A stretch of 64,000 bases of DNA from Selaginella moellendorffii (taxonomy: Eukaryota > Streptophyta > Lycopodiopsida > Selaginellales > Selaginellaceae). The DNA is taken from the NCBI RefSeq assembly GCF_000143415.4, contig NW_003314398.1, forward strand, positions 1 through 64,000, written 5' to 3'. Positions 45,394 through 54,486 of the stretch are shown piece by piece (within the stretch, counting starts at the first letter, position 1; the number at the start of each line of letters is the position of its first letter). Below the pieces are notes generated by a model, which saw only the letters and a list, made by a program, of their open reading frames with translations, did not search any database and was not told the origin of the DNA. The translations under genes and the position numbers were made by a program.

Positions 45394-45430
45394 TAGAAGC
45401 TCAAGGCGAGAGAAAGAACGCAAATACCAT
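44197..45430 (-). CDS. SR45a: SR45a/Tra2-like splicing factor
   Basis: Seven exons: 45428-45430 (ATG only), 45325-45347, 45205-45246, 45010-45115, 44790-44939, 44465-44534, 44197-44381. The product is a nuclear RNA-binding protein that promotes exon recognition. A short N-terminal RS region (MGRSPKRNRYSSSPRSLSRS) is followed by one RRM: NNLYVTGLS is RNP2 and ESRGFGFVT is RNP1, with VTESWLEEYFAKEGKV and DRCIKYLHRSNLDGRSITVE between and after. Next come the Tra2-type linker KRKRARTPTPGKYLG and a C-terminal RS tail of about 60 residues. The intron between the RRM and RS exons is 255 nt, long for this genome, and family members often splice alternatively there. Intron 1 carries a 30-bp (CT)n tract. 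A broken partial copy lies at 35,345. Confidence 0.88.
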
Positions 45431-45518
45431 GCTCGCGAGGCCTAGAAACTCCCTCCAAGAAAAAAACCAAGACGGTGCCCTAGATTTTAAACAAGGGGTG
45501 AAAATGAACCTTTTTGCC

Positions 45519-45537
45519 AACCCTAACCCTAACCCTA
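45519..45537. repeat. Short telomere-like repeat upstream of SR45a gene
   Basis: AACCCTAACCCTAACCCTA: three CCCTAA units about 90 bp upstream of the ATG (minus-strand gene). The unit is the six-base TTAGGG type, not the seven-base TTTAGGG plant type. It could serve as a telo-box in the leader or promoter. Confidence 0.6.
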
Positions 45538-45653
45538 ACATCTGGGATTAGTCGTAATCAATTGGGATTAAGTTAATGTGTTCTTTTCCATAGAAGTGTT
45601 TCTTTTTCTTCATATTATAAACTTTCATAAACTTTATCGAATTCTTTTGTATC

Positions 45654-47418
45654 TCAATTTAAACTAAGAATGTCCGCCACCCTGTACTTCTCTGGGTCTA
45701 CTAGTGACTTGAACTTGCCGCGGCCATTGAATTGGGCCGAGCCTTGTAAGCTACCATACAACTTCCCAAAAATCCCGTCCACCAGCAGTAGACTGGGCTG
45801 GAAGGAGCTTACCTCAACATTTAGGAAACTAGGCCTTTCGTAGATTGGCCTGGAGATTTTGAAACTCAGACGAATGCGTTTGGCAACCTCCACTATCACC
45901 TGCAACCAAAAAACAGTTAAGCCTTCAACAATGAAGAACATAAAACCATCACCTCGTTTCTTGTCCGTGAGACCAAGAGATTGTTGGGAAAGTTCCAAGT
46001 TGTGGATTCCATAGGCATTTCCATCTGGTAAGGCAGAGATTTAGCGCCAGAGAACCATGCTTTCACCACAGTAATACCTTGTTAATAACAAGCGTTCCTT
46101 GATGCTTGGTGCCACCGTCACTGCTCCAGGAAGATAACCACACAGTCTGGTCTCGATAGACAAGCCCGAGTTCCCTGATATACTGCGGAAAAAAAAACGT
46201 AACTTCATGAAATAAATAAAAATAAATGAAACAGTACTCACAGTTGAGCTGCCTGTGGCAGTCATGATCCTCATGTTGAGCTGCAAGTCCCCGTCCCAAA
46301 TGAGACAATAGCTCTGGTCGGGAGTACCGCGAAAATCGAATGTTTCACCGTGAGGGCCACGGATATGGGGATCTCCTCGAACTCCCGGCGAAGGTCTCAA
46401 AGCAGCGTTGCACGGAGCACAGTCCTCCGAAGCAACGGTGCCGGAAACGTCGGCCGAACTGGCTCTGCAAACAGTGACGGCGGAGCCACCTTCGGCCATG
46501 ATGTTTGGACCCTCAAGGCTCCCGGTGTTTTCGATGAAGGACGCTCCGCACACGTTGATTGTGCTCTCGTGAGCAGTGGTGGCTCCTCCAAGCTGGAAGA
46601 GAGAATAGAGAGTGAGAACTTTGAGACAGCACTTACAAGCTTACCGAAGCCGAGTTGTTCTCGTAAGTATTGTCCGCGAGGAATCCTGTCGAAGCGGCCA
46701 AGAACTCTAAGCCTCCGCCACTGAGACTGGCGATGTTGTGACGAAAGGCCGAGCTTCTTATGTCCGCCTTGCTATTCTCAGAGACTCCAACAGCACCGCC
46801 AAAGCCAGCGTTGTTTTTCACGAACAGAGACTTGTAGATGTCGGCCGCACTCCCGTTTCTAACGCCAATAGCACCTCCGGTGGAAAACTGTGAAACCAGC
46901 AAATACTCGTTAGTTGAGAAAGCTGGATGGCAAATATGTAACTCTTACCATGGCAACTTCATTGTTAATAAAAGCGGCACTATTGACTTCGAGAGTTCCC
47001 CCGTCGGAGACGAGAATGGCACCACCGTCGTCGTTACCGGATTTACCATTCCGGAGCTCCAAGTTGTAGAGCGAGAGCCTTCCGCCCTCGCCTGAGACAG
47101 CAAGGTGACGAGACTTGCGCTGGGCATCGATGTAGCAGCTCGCGTCTTTGCATGACTTTGCATGGCCAGTGAGCGTGACGCACTTCGTGATGGTCGGCAG
47201 CTCTTTGGTGATGGTAATGGAGTGGCCCACGACGATCCGGCTGCTGGAGCGCAGAGCTTCGATCAGCTCTTGCTCGCTTTTCACGAGTCCTAAGTTGAAA
47301 GTACATTGATCAAAAGAAACGCAGAAAAAGAACTGTGAAGTTTTGCTTTACCCGAGACAAAAGTTGTAGACGTAGCGAGCAAGAGAGCGCACATCACGGC
47401 AGCAAATCGCAGCTCCAT
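45654..47418 (-). CDS. Secreted beta-helix plus VWD-like protein
   Basis: Seven exons give 474 aa: 47352-47418, 46949-47289, 46645-46887, 46242-46592, 46078-46182, 45953-46024, 45654-45899. A signal peptide (residues 1-23, hydrophobic core AAVMCALLLATSTTFV) is followed by a right-handed beta-helix-like region (to about residue 230). It shows GGAI/GGAV and FxxN repeats: GGAILVSDGG..AAFINNE, GGAIGVRNGS..SLFVKNN, GGAVGVSENS..SAFRHN, GGATTAHEST..ASFIENTG. These resemble the Pmp repeats of bacterial surface proteins. A second domain contains VRGDPHIRGPHGETFDFRG and DQSYCLIWDGDLQLNMRI, the core of the VWD-like/root-cap domain. The protein is probably extracellular. Function is unknown. The exon at 45953 is also open in another frame, so its phase should be confirmed. 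Confidence 0.75.
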
Positions 47419-47713
47419 AGCTCCCAAAGTCGTAATGCTGCTTGTTCTCTCCAATAGGAGAAGTTCTTACATGAACTATAGATCGACCGAGGCGTGACTT
47501 TTCACGAGGAACCACACTCTGGATGAGTGTTTCAGGTAGCCACAATTATGCTATACCGGCAAGGTGGAATTCCGAAGGCTAGCCACGAGTTCCAACCAAT
47601 AGGCTTAAGCTCCCAAGTTTTGGTGCTACAAGCTCTTTTAAGTTGACAAGTTATTCATTCCTGCTGTTACTTATTCTGGAATCAAATGCTTTTGTCAGTT
47701 CTTCTTCCAAATA
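47419..47713. other. Promoter interval of the beta-helix gene
   Basis: 295 bp between two minus-strand genes. No gene recognised. Confidence 0.4.
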
Positions 47714-48439
47714 CTACCTGGAACGTAGCTTTCGCCCATGCTGGCACCTGATATCCTGACCGAATGTGTTGTTCTGAGGAGGAAAGTAAGTTCCGGGCCC
47801 CGGAAGCCCGCTATCCGGTCCTCGGTGCCACTTCCCTGTCATTGTGAAGGCCGGACCGCTCCTTCCAGCAATATGTTTGCCTCTGTCCGGGTTATACTGC
47901 GCAGGGCCTGGAGTGTTGTAAAAGTCGCCATAGACCGTCCGAGGTCCCGGGTTACACGTCCTCGATGGAGGAAACCTGTTGGCCATTGTAAACGAGGGAC
48001 TCTGCGGCCTTGCCGAGTAGAAGTAAGTGCCTGGACCCGGAGCATCCGTGTCGTGCTTGGTGGTCCGCTTGGACGCCACAGTGAAGGCCGGCCCGCTGTT
48101 CTTGTTTGGAAGGGAGTAAGTGCCAGGCCCCGGTGTCACCTCGCTCAGGAGAAAACGTCTAGGAGTCCAGTTGCCTCGAGGAGATGGATGTCGCGAGCGT
48201 TCCAGCATCCACATCTTCTCCAGGTCCAGGTTTGGAGTCCCCTTCGCGCTCAGGCTGAAAGCCGGTCCCGTTGGCCCGAGCCTTGGATGGTACATGCCTG
48301 GTCCCAGCCTCCAATCTTCATTGGGAGGTGGTCGACGCTTTGCAGCGAGGGTGAAGGCCGGAGGAGAACGGACAACCGGTTTTATACTGGGATTGTAAGC
48401 AGCTGGTCCAGGAGACCTGTCTTCCACCTTGTAGGACAT
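47714..48439 (-). CDS. STPGR (ODF3/SHIPPO-like) flagellar protein
   Basis: 241 aa, single exon from ATG 48439. At least six Pro-Gly-Pro repeats of the sperm-tail PG-rich type occur: SPGPAAYNP, LGPGMYHP, TPGPGTYSLP, APGPGTYFY, TPGPAQYNP and LPGPGTYFPP, each followed by a Pro-AF/SF-T/S segment (PAFTLAAK, PAFSLSAK, PAFTVASK, PSFTMANR, PAFTMTGK). Animal relatives are about 250 aa and bind microtubules of flagella. In a land plant, the likely place is the flagellum of swimming sperm. It starts only ~110 bp downstream of the GPAA1 stop, on the same strand. Confidence 0.85.
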   Translation of the reverse strand: MSYKVEDRSPGPAAYNPSIKPVVRSPPAFTLAAKRRPPPNEDWRLGPGMYHPRLGPTGPAFSLSAKGTPNLDLEKMWMLERSRHPSPRGNWTPRRFLLSEVTPGPGTYSLPNKNSGPAFTVASKRTTKHDTDAPGPGTYFYSARPQSPSFTMANRFPPSRTCNPGPRTVYGDFYNTPGPAQYNPDRGKHIAGRSGPAFTMTGKWHRGPDSGLPGPGTYFPPQNNTFGQDIRCQHGRKLRSR

Positions 48440-48548
48440 TTGGATGCAGTGCTGCTCCTTCTAGTTCGGCGGCTTCTGCAGAACACATAACTTGGTAAGG
48501 AAAAGTTCTTGACAGTTATAAGACAGTTGCCAACTTCACCTGAATCGT

Positions 48549-50851
48549 TCAAGAGAAGAAAATATATAAGCATAGAATGGAACAGGGTAAAAAGACCAGG
48601 AAAGCTGACACGTAGAGTGCGCTTCCCCAAAACCACATCAGCTCGACGAAGCTCCACAAACCGGCTGACTCTCTCGCCAGTATGGTTAAAACTACGAGCA
48701 GAGGAAAGCACGTAAGAGCGGGCGCAAGCACCGCGTTTACGCGAGAAATGACTCCAGACTTGGGCTTCCAGAGCGCTCTCCAAGAAGAACTAAAAGGCTG
48801 AGCAGAAAGGCACATAGGAACCAAAAGCAATGCACCGGCCAGAGCTACGGAGAAGTTTACGGCGGAAAGGATTCCCAGAGCAATGCCAGTTAGACCCAGA
48901 GTTAAGGATTTTAGTGGCACATACCAATCATCTGAAGCGTGTGCATCAGATCTAAGACAAAAAACCGGAGCAAGGCACAAGCCGGACAAGAGAATCCAAA
49001 CAGCCAGCCTTGTGGGAGCAGAGGAAAATAGATGGAAAAGAATGGCTGGACAGATCGCGTTACCCAGGGACCATGTTTCAACGAGAATAACAACAAGGAT
49101 TGCTCGAGTCCAGGAGCCAGGCGTAGCTTTGACACTAGTGCAGAGCGCTGCTGCCTGTATGGGAAAATTGGAGAGGAGGAGACCGAAGGGGATAATGTAG
49201 GTACTGATGGACACGAATTTGTTGGGAGAGACCATGATGTATAGGAAAAGAGACTGATGGAACTTTTCAAGCAGGTTGTTTACTGATCGCAGAACACCTT
49301 CAATCAGCCTGCAAGCCACCGGGGAGTTTACGATCCCGTTCAATGTAGTCAAATGAAAGCTTACCTTCCGAAGTTCGTCAAGAAGTCCATATTATGCTCC
49401 AGATCTGTAGAGACCACTTCCAAAGTTACAGCATCGAGTTGGAAATCTCGAAAGGCTCCATGAGAACCTGTTGGAACTCCTAGCATCTGCATAAAACACT
49501 TCAGTTCACATACTTGACACGGTAAATACGTACTTGGTTCCAGCACGATCTCAAGAGAACAGAAACTCCATTCACGTAGTCCTCAGCCGTAGTGAAGCTC
49601 GCTTTAGCATGAGAAAGAAAAGCCTTCCGAAGCTCAGCAGCTTTTTTCCCGACAATCTCAAAGACGTATCCAACACTTCTTAACCACTGCCAATCTTTGA
49701 TCCTCGGGACACCCTCAAGAGTTAAATGGAACTGTTGCCGCCAGGAGACCAACAGGTTGACGACGCTGATCATATCCATGTTCGGCATCTGCCCGTTTGA
49801 GCCTTCAGCGTGGATTTCCAAAGAACTCACTTTGGTAGCACCAGCACCACGAGTAAACTCCAAGACAAACCCGGCTGTAATGCTTCCTGCTCGTTTGAAA
49901 AAAATGTCCCTGGAACTGTTACCATCCTGTGTATAGTGCATCCCCTCGAACGAAGAATCTGATACCAAAGGTTCATGGTACTCTTTCAACCACGCAGCAA
50001 CTGCCGTGTACTTCTCATACTTGCTGTCCGCGGCAACCCAAACGACGTCTTTTGCCAGCCAAAGAGCCCGACTTAGAAGATCTAGCAGCGACAGAGATAA
50101 ACCCATGGCGATGGCGTTCTCTGCCGTAAGATTCTCCAACTCGAAGGGTGTAACCAGCACAATGGCCTCGTTGCCGTCCCCTTGATGAGCTCTGAGTATC
50201 CCAACCGCATTGACACCAGGAGTTTGCTCGCGTCCGTCGACCAGGCAGTGCTTCCCGGCCTCGTAAGTATGTGACGTCGAGAGAAACCCGAGTATGGAGA
50301 AGGACCGGGTTGGAGGACAAAAACGATGAAAGTAGTAGTCGGCTCCAAGAGCATCCAAACGATCACCCAGCCACTTCCGAAAATCTCTGCACGACCAAAG
50401 AAAAAGATTAAAGTTTTCATAGAATGTGAGAGAGCAATAGCACTGACTTTTGAGGATCAGTGCTGCTAGAGAGTAGCGTTTGGATCTCGCGGGCAAGATC
50501 GTGCGCCTTCAAGGTATCATAATGAGAGAATGTTGCTCGAGCTGAGCCTGGAATCACGAGATCGATCGGAAAAAAATTGGAGAAGGAAAGTATTCAAACC
50601 TGGCAATAGCGCATTCTCGTCGACATAGACAGACTTCGCGAGCACTGGCAGGAGCATCAGCGACACGATCCCGGCAACGCAGCACACAAAACTGGCAGGG
50701 CATTCCAGGGAAGATTTTCACAGATGTTTCACAACTAGAGATCGCCTCACCTGACGAGCGCAGCGTGGCGGACGATCAGCACAGCAAGGCGCGCCAGCAA
50801 TCGGCCTTTGAGAGGCGGCGCCTGCCGATCCTTCTCTCCATCAGCCCCCAT
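48549..50851 (-). CDS. GPAA1: GPAA1/GAA1 subunit of GPI transamidase
   Basis: Six exons, 675 aa: 50751-50851, 50600-50691, 50448-50547, 49534-50386, 49365-49486, 48549-49308. GPAA1 is an ER membrane subunit of the complex that attaches GPI anchors to proteins. An N-terminal membrane segment (VCCVAGIVSLMLLPVLAKS) is followed by a long lumenal, peptidase-like domain with VNAVGILRAHQGDGNEAIVL, KDVVWVAAD and EKYTAVAAWLKEY. The C-terminal exon holds several membrane segments, for example ILVVILVETWSLGNAICPAI and GALLLVPMCLSA. Length and order fit the plant family. All introns are 47-61 nt. The start codon lies 46 bp from that of the divergent PPR gene, implying a shared promoter. An arabinogalactan peptide with a GPI signal is encoded 8 kb away. 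Confidence 0.88.
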
Positions 50852-50897
50852 TCTCTTCTCAAGAACCCTAAAATATTTTTCCTTCCTGGGGAAATGT
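50852..50897. promoter_or_regulatory. Compact divergent gene start with telo-box
   Basis: Only 46 bp separate the GPAA1 ATG (minus) from the PPR-DYW ATG (plus). It contains aaccctaaa (50864-50872), a telo-box. The 5' leaders of the two genes must overlap or each promoter must lie in the other gene. Confidence 0.6.
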
Positions 50898-53800
50898 ATG
50901 AGCAAGTCTCTTCTCGTCGCGATTGGGAGCTGGAAGTATCCGATCGAGCAACGCACCAGGATCGCTCCCGCCGCTCCCGTGATCCTGGCGGCACTCAAGG
51001 CCTGTAGCGCTGTGAGGGATTTGGAGGCGGGCGCCAGGATCCACGCCTCGTTCTTGGAATCGAGTGGAAGCGGCGCTATCGCCAACAGCAATGTGGAGAA
51101 CAGTGTGATCCACATGTACGCCAAGTGTGGGAGCTTGCGCGATGCACGATCGGTCTTCGATTCCATCTCTCACCTCTCGGTGGTATCATGGAACGCTTTA
51201 ATCTTTGGCTACGCAGAGAATGGAGGGCCGCGCGAGGCGCTGGAGCTCTTCCAGCGGATGCAAGACGATGGATTCTCGCCAAATCCTCTCACTTTCGTGG
51301 CAGCGCTCAAGGCCTGCGTGAGCTGCGCCGATGGAGAGGAGGCCCAGAGATTGGACTGGCTGGAAAGAGGGAGAAGAATTCATAGCCAGGCTCTAGCAGC
51401 TCTAGCAAGAGGTGAAGAGCTCGGCTTGACGCTGGCAAACACGCTAGTTCACATGTACGCTAAGTGTGGCAGCGTTTTGGAAGCTCGGGAAGTTTTCGAC
51501 AAGATGGCGGAGCGCGATGCCGTGAGTTGGAACGCTCTCATGTTTGGATACGTGGACGCTGGCCAGAGCGAGCAAGCGCTAGAGCTCTTCCGGCGGATCC
51601 ACAAAGAACTTCTCCAAGGCAAGCCGAATGCTCTCACTTACGTTGCCGCGCTCAAAGCTTGTGCTACCTGTGCAGAGGAGATCCAAGACGAGGAGAGTGG
51701 TCGAGTGGAGCGAGCACAGTGGCTGGAAAAGGGAAGAGCGCTCCACTCTCGAGCTGTGGAGAGCGGGCATGAAACGGATTTGAAGGTGGCGAGCACTCTG
51801 GTGGACATGTACGCGAAGTGTGGGAGCTTGGAGGATGCCTGCCGGGTTTTCCAGCAGATGAAGAGCCACGACGTTGTCTCGTGGAATGCGATCATCATGA
51901 GCTATGCTCAAAGCGATCGAGGTGAGACTGCTCTGAGGCTCTTCGCTCAGATGTTGGAGGCTGGTTTCACGCCTAACGCGCGGACTTTTGTGGCTGCTTT
52001 GCAGGCCTGTGGCGAGCTAGCGGGTAAAGAAGGGCGGTGTGTCGAAGGCAAAGCTGTGAAAACATGGTGCCTGGAGAGAGGTATGGAGATACATTCCCAG
52101 GTGGTGAGCAGTGGCCAAACTTGCGACATTATCCTCGCCAACAAGCTGGCGGACATGTACGCAAAGTGTGGAAGCTTGCAAGACGCGTACCGGGTTTTTG
52201 AGAGGATGCCTCTTCACGATGTGGTCTCATACAACGTTATGCTGTTCGGCTACGCGGATGTGAATGAGGGAGACTTGGCACTGGAACTATACGATCGGCT
52301 GCAAGAGAAAGGTGTTGCTCCCAACTCTCAGACTTACGTTGCTGCTTTGAAGGCCTGTGCAAGCTGTGCAGTGAAAGAAGAAGGACGACAGGTAGATGGG
52401 AAACTTGTGAAAGTGAGGAACTTGGAAAGAGGAGCTGCGATTCACTCCGAAGCGAAAATCTCCGGCCTTGAAGCTGACATCAAAGTGGCAAGCACTCTGG
52501 TGGACATGTACGCCAAGTGTGGATGCGTGGAGAGAGCTTCACAGGTCTTTGACGGGATGAAGATCCGGGATGTGGTTTCCTGGAACTCCATCATTCTGGG
52601 ATACACGCAGTGCGGTGAAGGAGAGTTAGCTCTTCTCCTTTTTGTTCGGATGCAAGAAGATGGTGTGACTCCGGACGGACTAGCTTTCGTTGCAGCACTG
52701 AAAGCGTGCTCCTGCATGGCCGGGAAAGAAGAAGGAAGTAGAAGAGCAGAAGACGGGAAGATTATCAAAGCTAGATGCCTGGAGTTTGGGAAACTGATCT
52801 ACAGTGAAGCTGCGACTAGCGGCTATGGATCCGACAGCAAAGTTACTAACACAATGCTAGATACGTTGGCAAAGTGTGGTAGCATGACCGACTCTCAGAG
52901 GCTCTTCGAGAAGATCGTAGAACGAGACGTGGTCTCGTGGAACGCTATGATTCTCGGCTATGCTCAGTGTGGAGAACCCGAGCTCGGTGTGCTCTACTTC
53001 AGACGCTTGCTAGAGGAAGGTCTGGCTCCAAACGAGGTGACTCTGGTGGTGGTTCTGAAGGCTTGTGGAAGTATCGGGGGTCTGAAAGTTGGGAAAATGA
53101 TTTACGACGAGTTTATCCTGGCCGGGCTGGTTCAAGAGTGTGGAGCAATCGCAGGCTCTCTGATCGGTTTCTACGGTAAATGCGGTAGCATGGTGGACGC
53201 TCAAGAGGTATTTGATTCACTTCCTTACAAGCAGCTAGTGACTTGGAACGCACTTCTAGCAGGATATGCACACCAAGGAGATAGCCAACGAGTCTTTGAG
53301 CTATTCGAGAGCATGCAAAGTGGAAACGATCGAGTGGACATCGATGGCATCACCTTCCTCAGCCTTCTCAACGTGTGCAGCCACGCGGGCCTTGTTTCCA
53401 AGGGGAAGGAGCTCTTCGAACTTATGGCCTCGCCGAGCTACCACATCAAGCCGAGGATCGAGCACTACGCTTGCATTGTGGATCTCTTTGGCCGAGCCAA
53501 TCACCTGGCCGAGGCAGTGGCCGTGCTCAAAACGATGCCTTACAGACCGAGCCCCGCGATCTGGAGAACAGTCCTGGGAGCTTGCAGAAAGTGGAAGAAC
53601 GTCGAGCTCGCCAAGCTCGCCTTCGAAGAGATCCAGAGACTGGACAGGAAAGACGGCTCGGCGTACGTGCTCATGGCCAACACTTACGCCGCCGCGGGAA
53701 TGTGGGACGAGAGCCTGAAGCTCCACTCGTCGAGCAGGATCCAGGGAGCCGTGAGGAAGGCCGGGCAGAGCTGGTGGAGCGACGGGGCCGGGAAGCTCCA

Positions 53801-54173
53801 CTGCTTCCTGGCGGGGGACTCGAGCCACCCGCAGAACGCAGCGATCCAGGCCAGGCTCAAGAGCTTGACGATGGCGATGAAGACCGCTGGATACGTCCCC
53901 GGGCTGGAGAGCTCGCTGCTCCACAACGTCCCGGACGATGCCAAGGAGTCGGCGCTGTGCGGCCACAGCGAGCGGCTGGCGATCTGCTGCGCGCTCGTCA
54001 ACTCGGCCCCGGGGACGCCGATCCGCATCGTCAAGAGCCTCCGGGTGTGCGACGATTGCCACAGAGCCACTGCGATCATCTCCAGGGTGGAGGGGCGCGA
54101 GATCATCTGCCGGGACATGAGCCGCTTCCACGTCTTCCGGGACGGGAGGTGCTCTTGCGGAGATTTCTGGTGA
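50898..54173 (+). CDS. PPR protein, PLS-E-DYW class
   Basis: 1,091 aa, no introns. The ATG at 50898 is chosen because the longer open frame upstream has no ATG. Seven PLS blocks are marked by the L-motif cores HMYAKCGS, HMYAKCGS, DMYAKCGS, DMYAKCGS, DMYAKCGC, DTLAKCGS and GFYGKCGS. They are followed by P2-L2-S2 (SLLNVCSHAGLVSKG, CIVDLFGRANHLAEA), E and E+ regions, the PG box (GYVPGLE) and a complete DYW deaminase domain: HSERLA (catalytic His-Ser-Glu), CDDCH zinc ligands and the end CSCGDFW. Such proteins bind organellar RNA and edit C to U. The final triplet is DFW instead of DYW. Each block has an extra charged insertion between motifs. No clear transit peptide is predictable by eye. Confidence 0.92.
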   Translation: MSKSLLVAIGSWKYPIEQRTRIAPAAPVILAALKACSAVRDLEAGARIHASFLESSGSGAIANSNVENSVIHMYAKCGSLRDARSVFDSISHLSVVSWNALIFGYAENGGPREALELFQRMQDDGFSPNPLTFVAALKACVSCADGEEAQRLDWLERGRRIHSQALAALARGEELGLTLANTLVHMYAKCGSVLEAREVFDKMAERDAVSWNALMFGYVDAGQSEQALELFRRIHKELLQGKPNALTYVAALKACATCAEEIQDEESGRVERAQWLEKGRALHSRAVESGHETDLKVASTLVDMYAKCGSLEDACRVFQQMKSHDVVSWNAIIMSYAQSDRGETALRLFAQMLEAGFTPNARTFVAALQACGELAGKEGRCVEGKAVKTWCLERGMEIHSQVVSSGQTCDIILANKLADMYAKCGSLQDAYRVFERMPLHDVVSYNVMLFGYADVNEGDLALELYDRLQEKGVAPNSQTYVAALKACASCAVKEEGRQVDGKLVKVRNLERGAAIHSEAKISGLEADIKVASTLVDMYAKCGCVERASQVFDGMKIRDVVSWNSIILGYTQCGEGELALLLFVRMQEDGVTPDGLAFVAALKACSCMAGKEEGSRRAEDGKIIKARCLEFGKLIYSEAATSGYGSDSKVTNTMLDTLAKCGSMTDSQRLFEKIVERDVVSWNAMILGYAQCGEPELGVLYFRRLLEEGLAPNEVTLVVVLKACGSIGGLKVGKMIYDEFILAGLVQECGAIAGSLIGFYGKCGSMVDAQEVFDSLPYKQLVTWNALLAGYAHQGDSQRVFELFESMQSGNDRVDIDGITFLSLLNVCSHAGLVSKGKELFELMASPSYHIKPRIEHYACIVDLFGRANHLAEAVAVLKTMPYRPSPAIWRTVLGACRKWKNVELAKLAFEEIQRLDRKDGSAYVLMANTYAAAGMWDESLKLHSSSRIQGAVRKAGQSWWSDGAGKLHCFLAGDSSHPQNAAIQARLKSLTMAMKTAGYVPGLESSLLHNVPDDAKESALCGHSERLAICCALVNSAPGTPIRIVKSLRVCDDCHRATAIISRVEGREIICRDMSRFHVFRDGRCSCGDFW

Positions 54174-54486
54174 ATCTTAGTCAACTTGTTGACCAATCAG
54201 TCAACTTGTTGACTAAACAGTCGGTTTGTTAACTGAATATAATTTAGTCAATAGTCTTTGACTAGGAGTATTAGTCAACGGTTTAAACGGTAAGACAAAG
54301 CGTCAACCCAAGTCAGCGACCACGAACTTGGCTCTTTAGTGCGCCGCTCCGGAGATTTATTCTTCCTGCGTGACTTCAAACCGGGGCAGTAAATTTCGGC
54401 ACGAACTTTTTTCCAGACACCGCTGCGAACTTATATTGCCGTGTCGCGAGAAGAACGAGCATTGTAGAGCAACGAAAGCAACGAGC
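54174..54486. promoter_or_regulatory. Intergenic region with W-box palindrome repeats
   Basis: AGTCAACTTGTTGAC occurs at 54179-54193 and 54199-54213, with a degenerate third copy at 54219-54233, a 20-bp period. Five further TTGAC/GTCAA cores follow to about 54,306. TTGAC is the WRKY-binding W-box core. The block lies about 180-310 bp upstream of the hydrolase ATG, so it may control that gene. Confidence 0.5.

Noticed and set aside
47738-48490. 250-codon plus-strand ORF
   Set aside because: Exact antisense of the STPGR gene; its composition is that of reversed PG-rich codons.
53301-54232. Long ORFs of 276 and 285 codons overlapping the DYW domain
   Set aside because: Shadows of the GC-rich 3' end of the PPR-DYW gene; they lack family motifs and are low in complexity.
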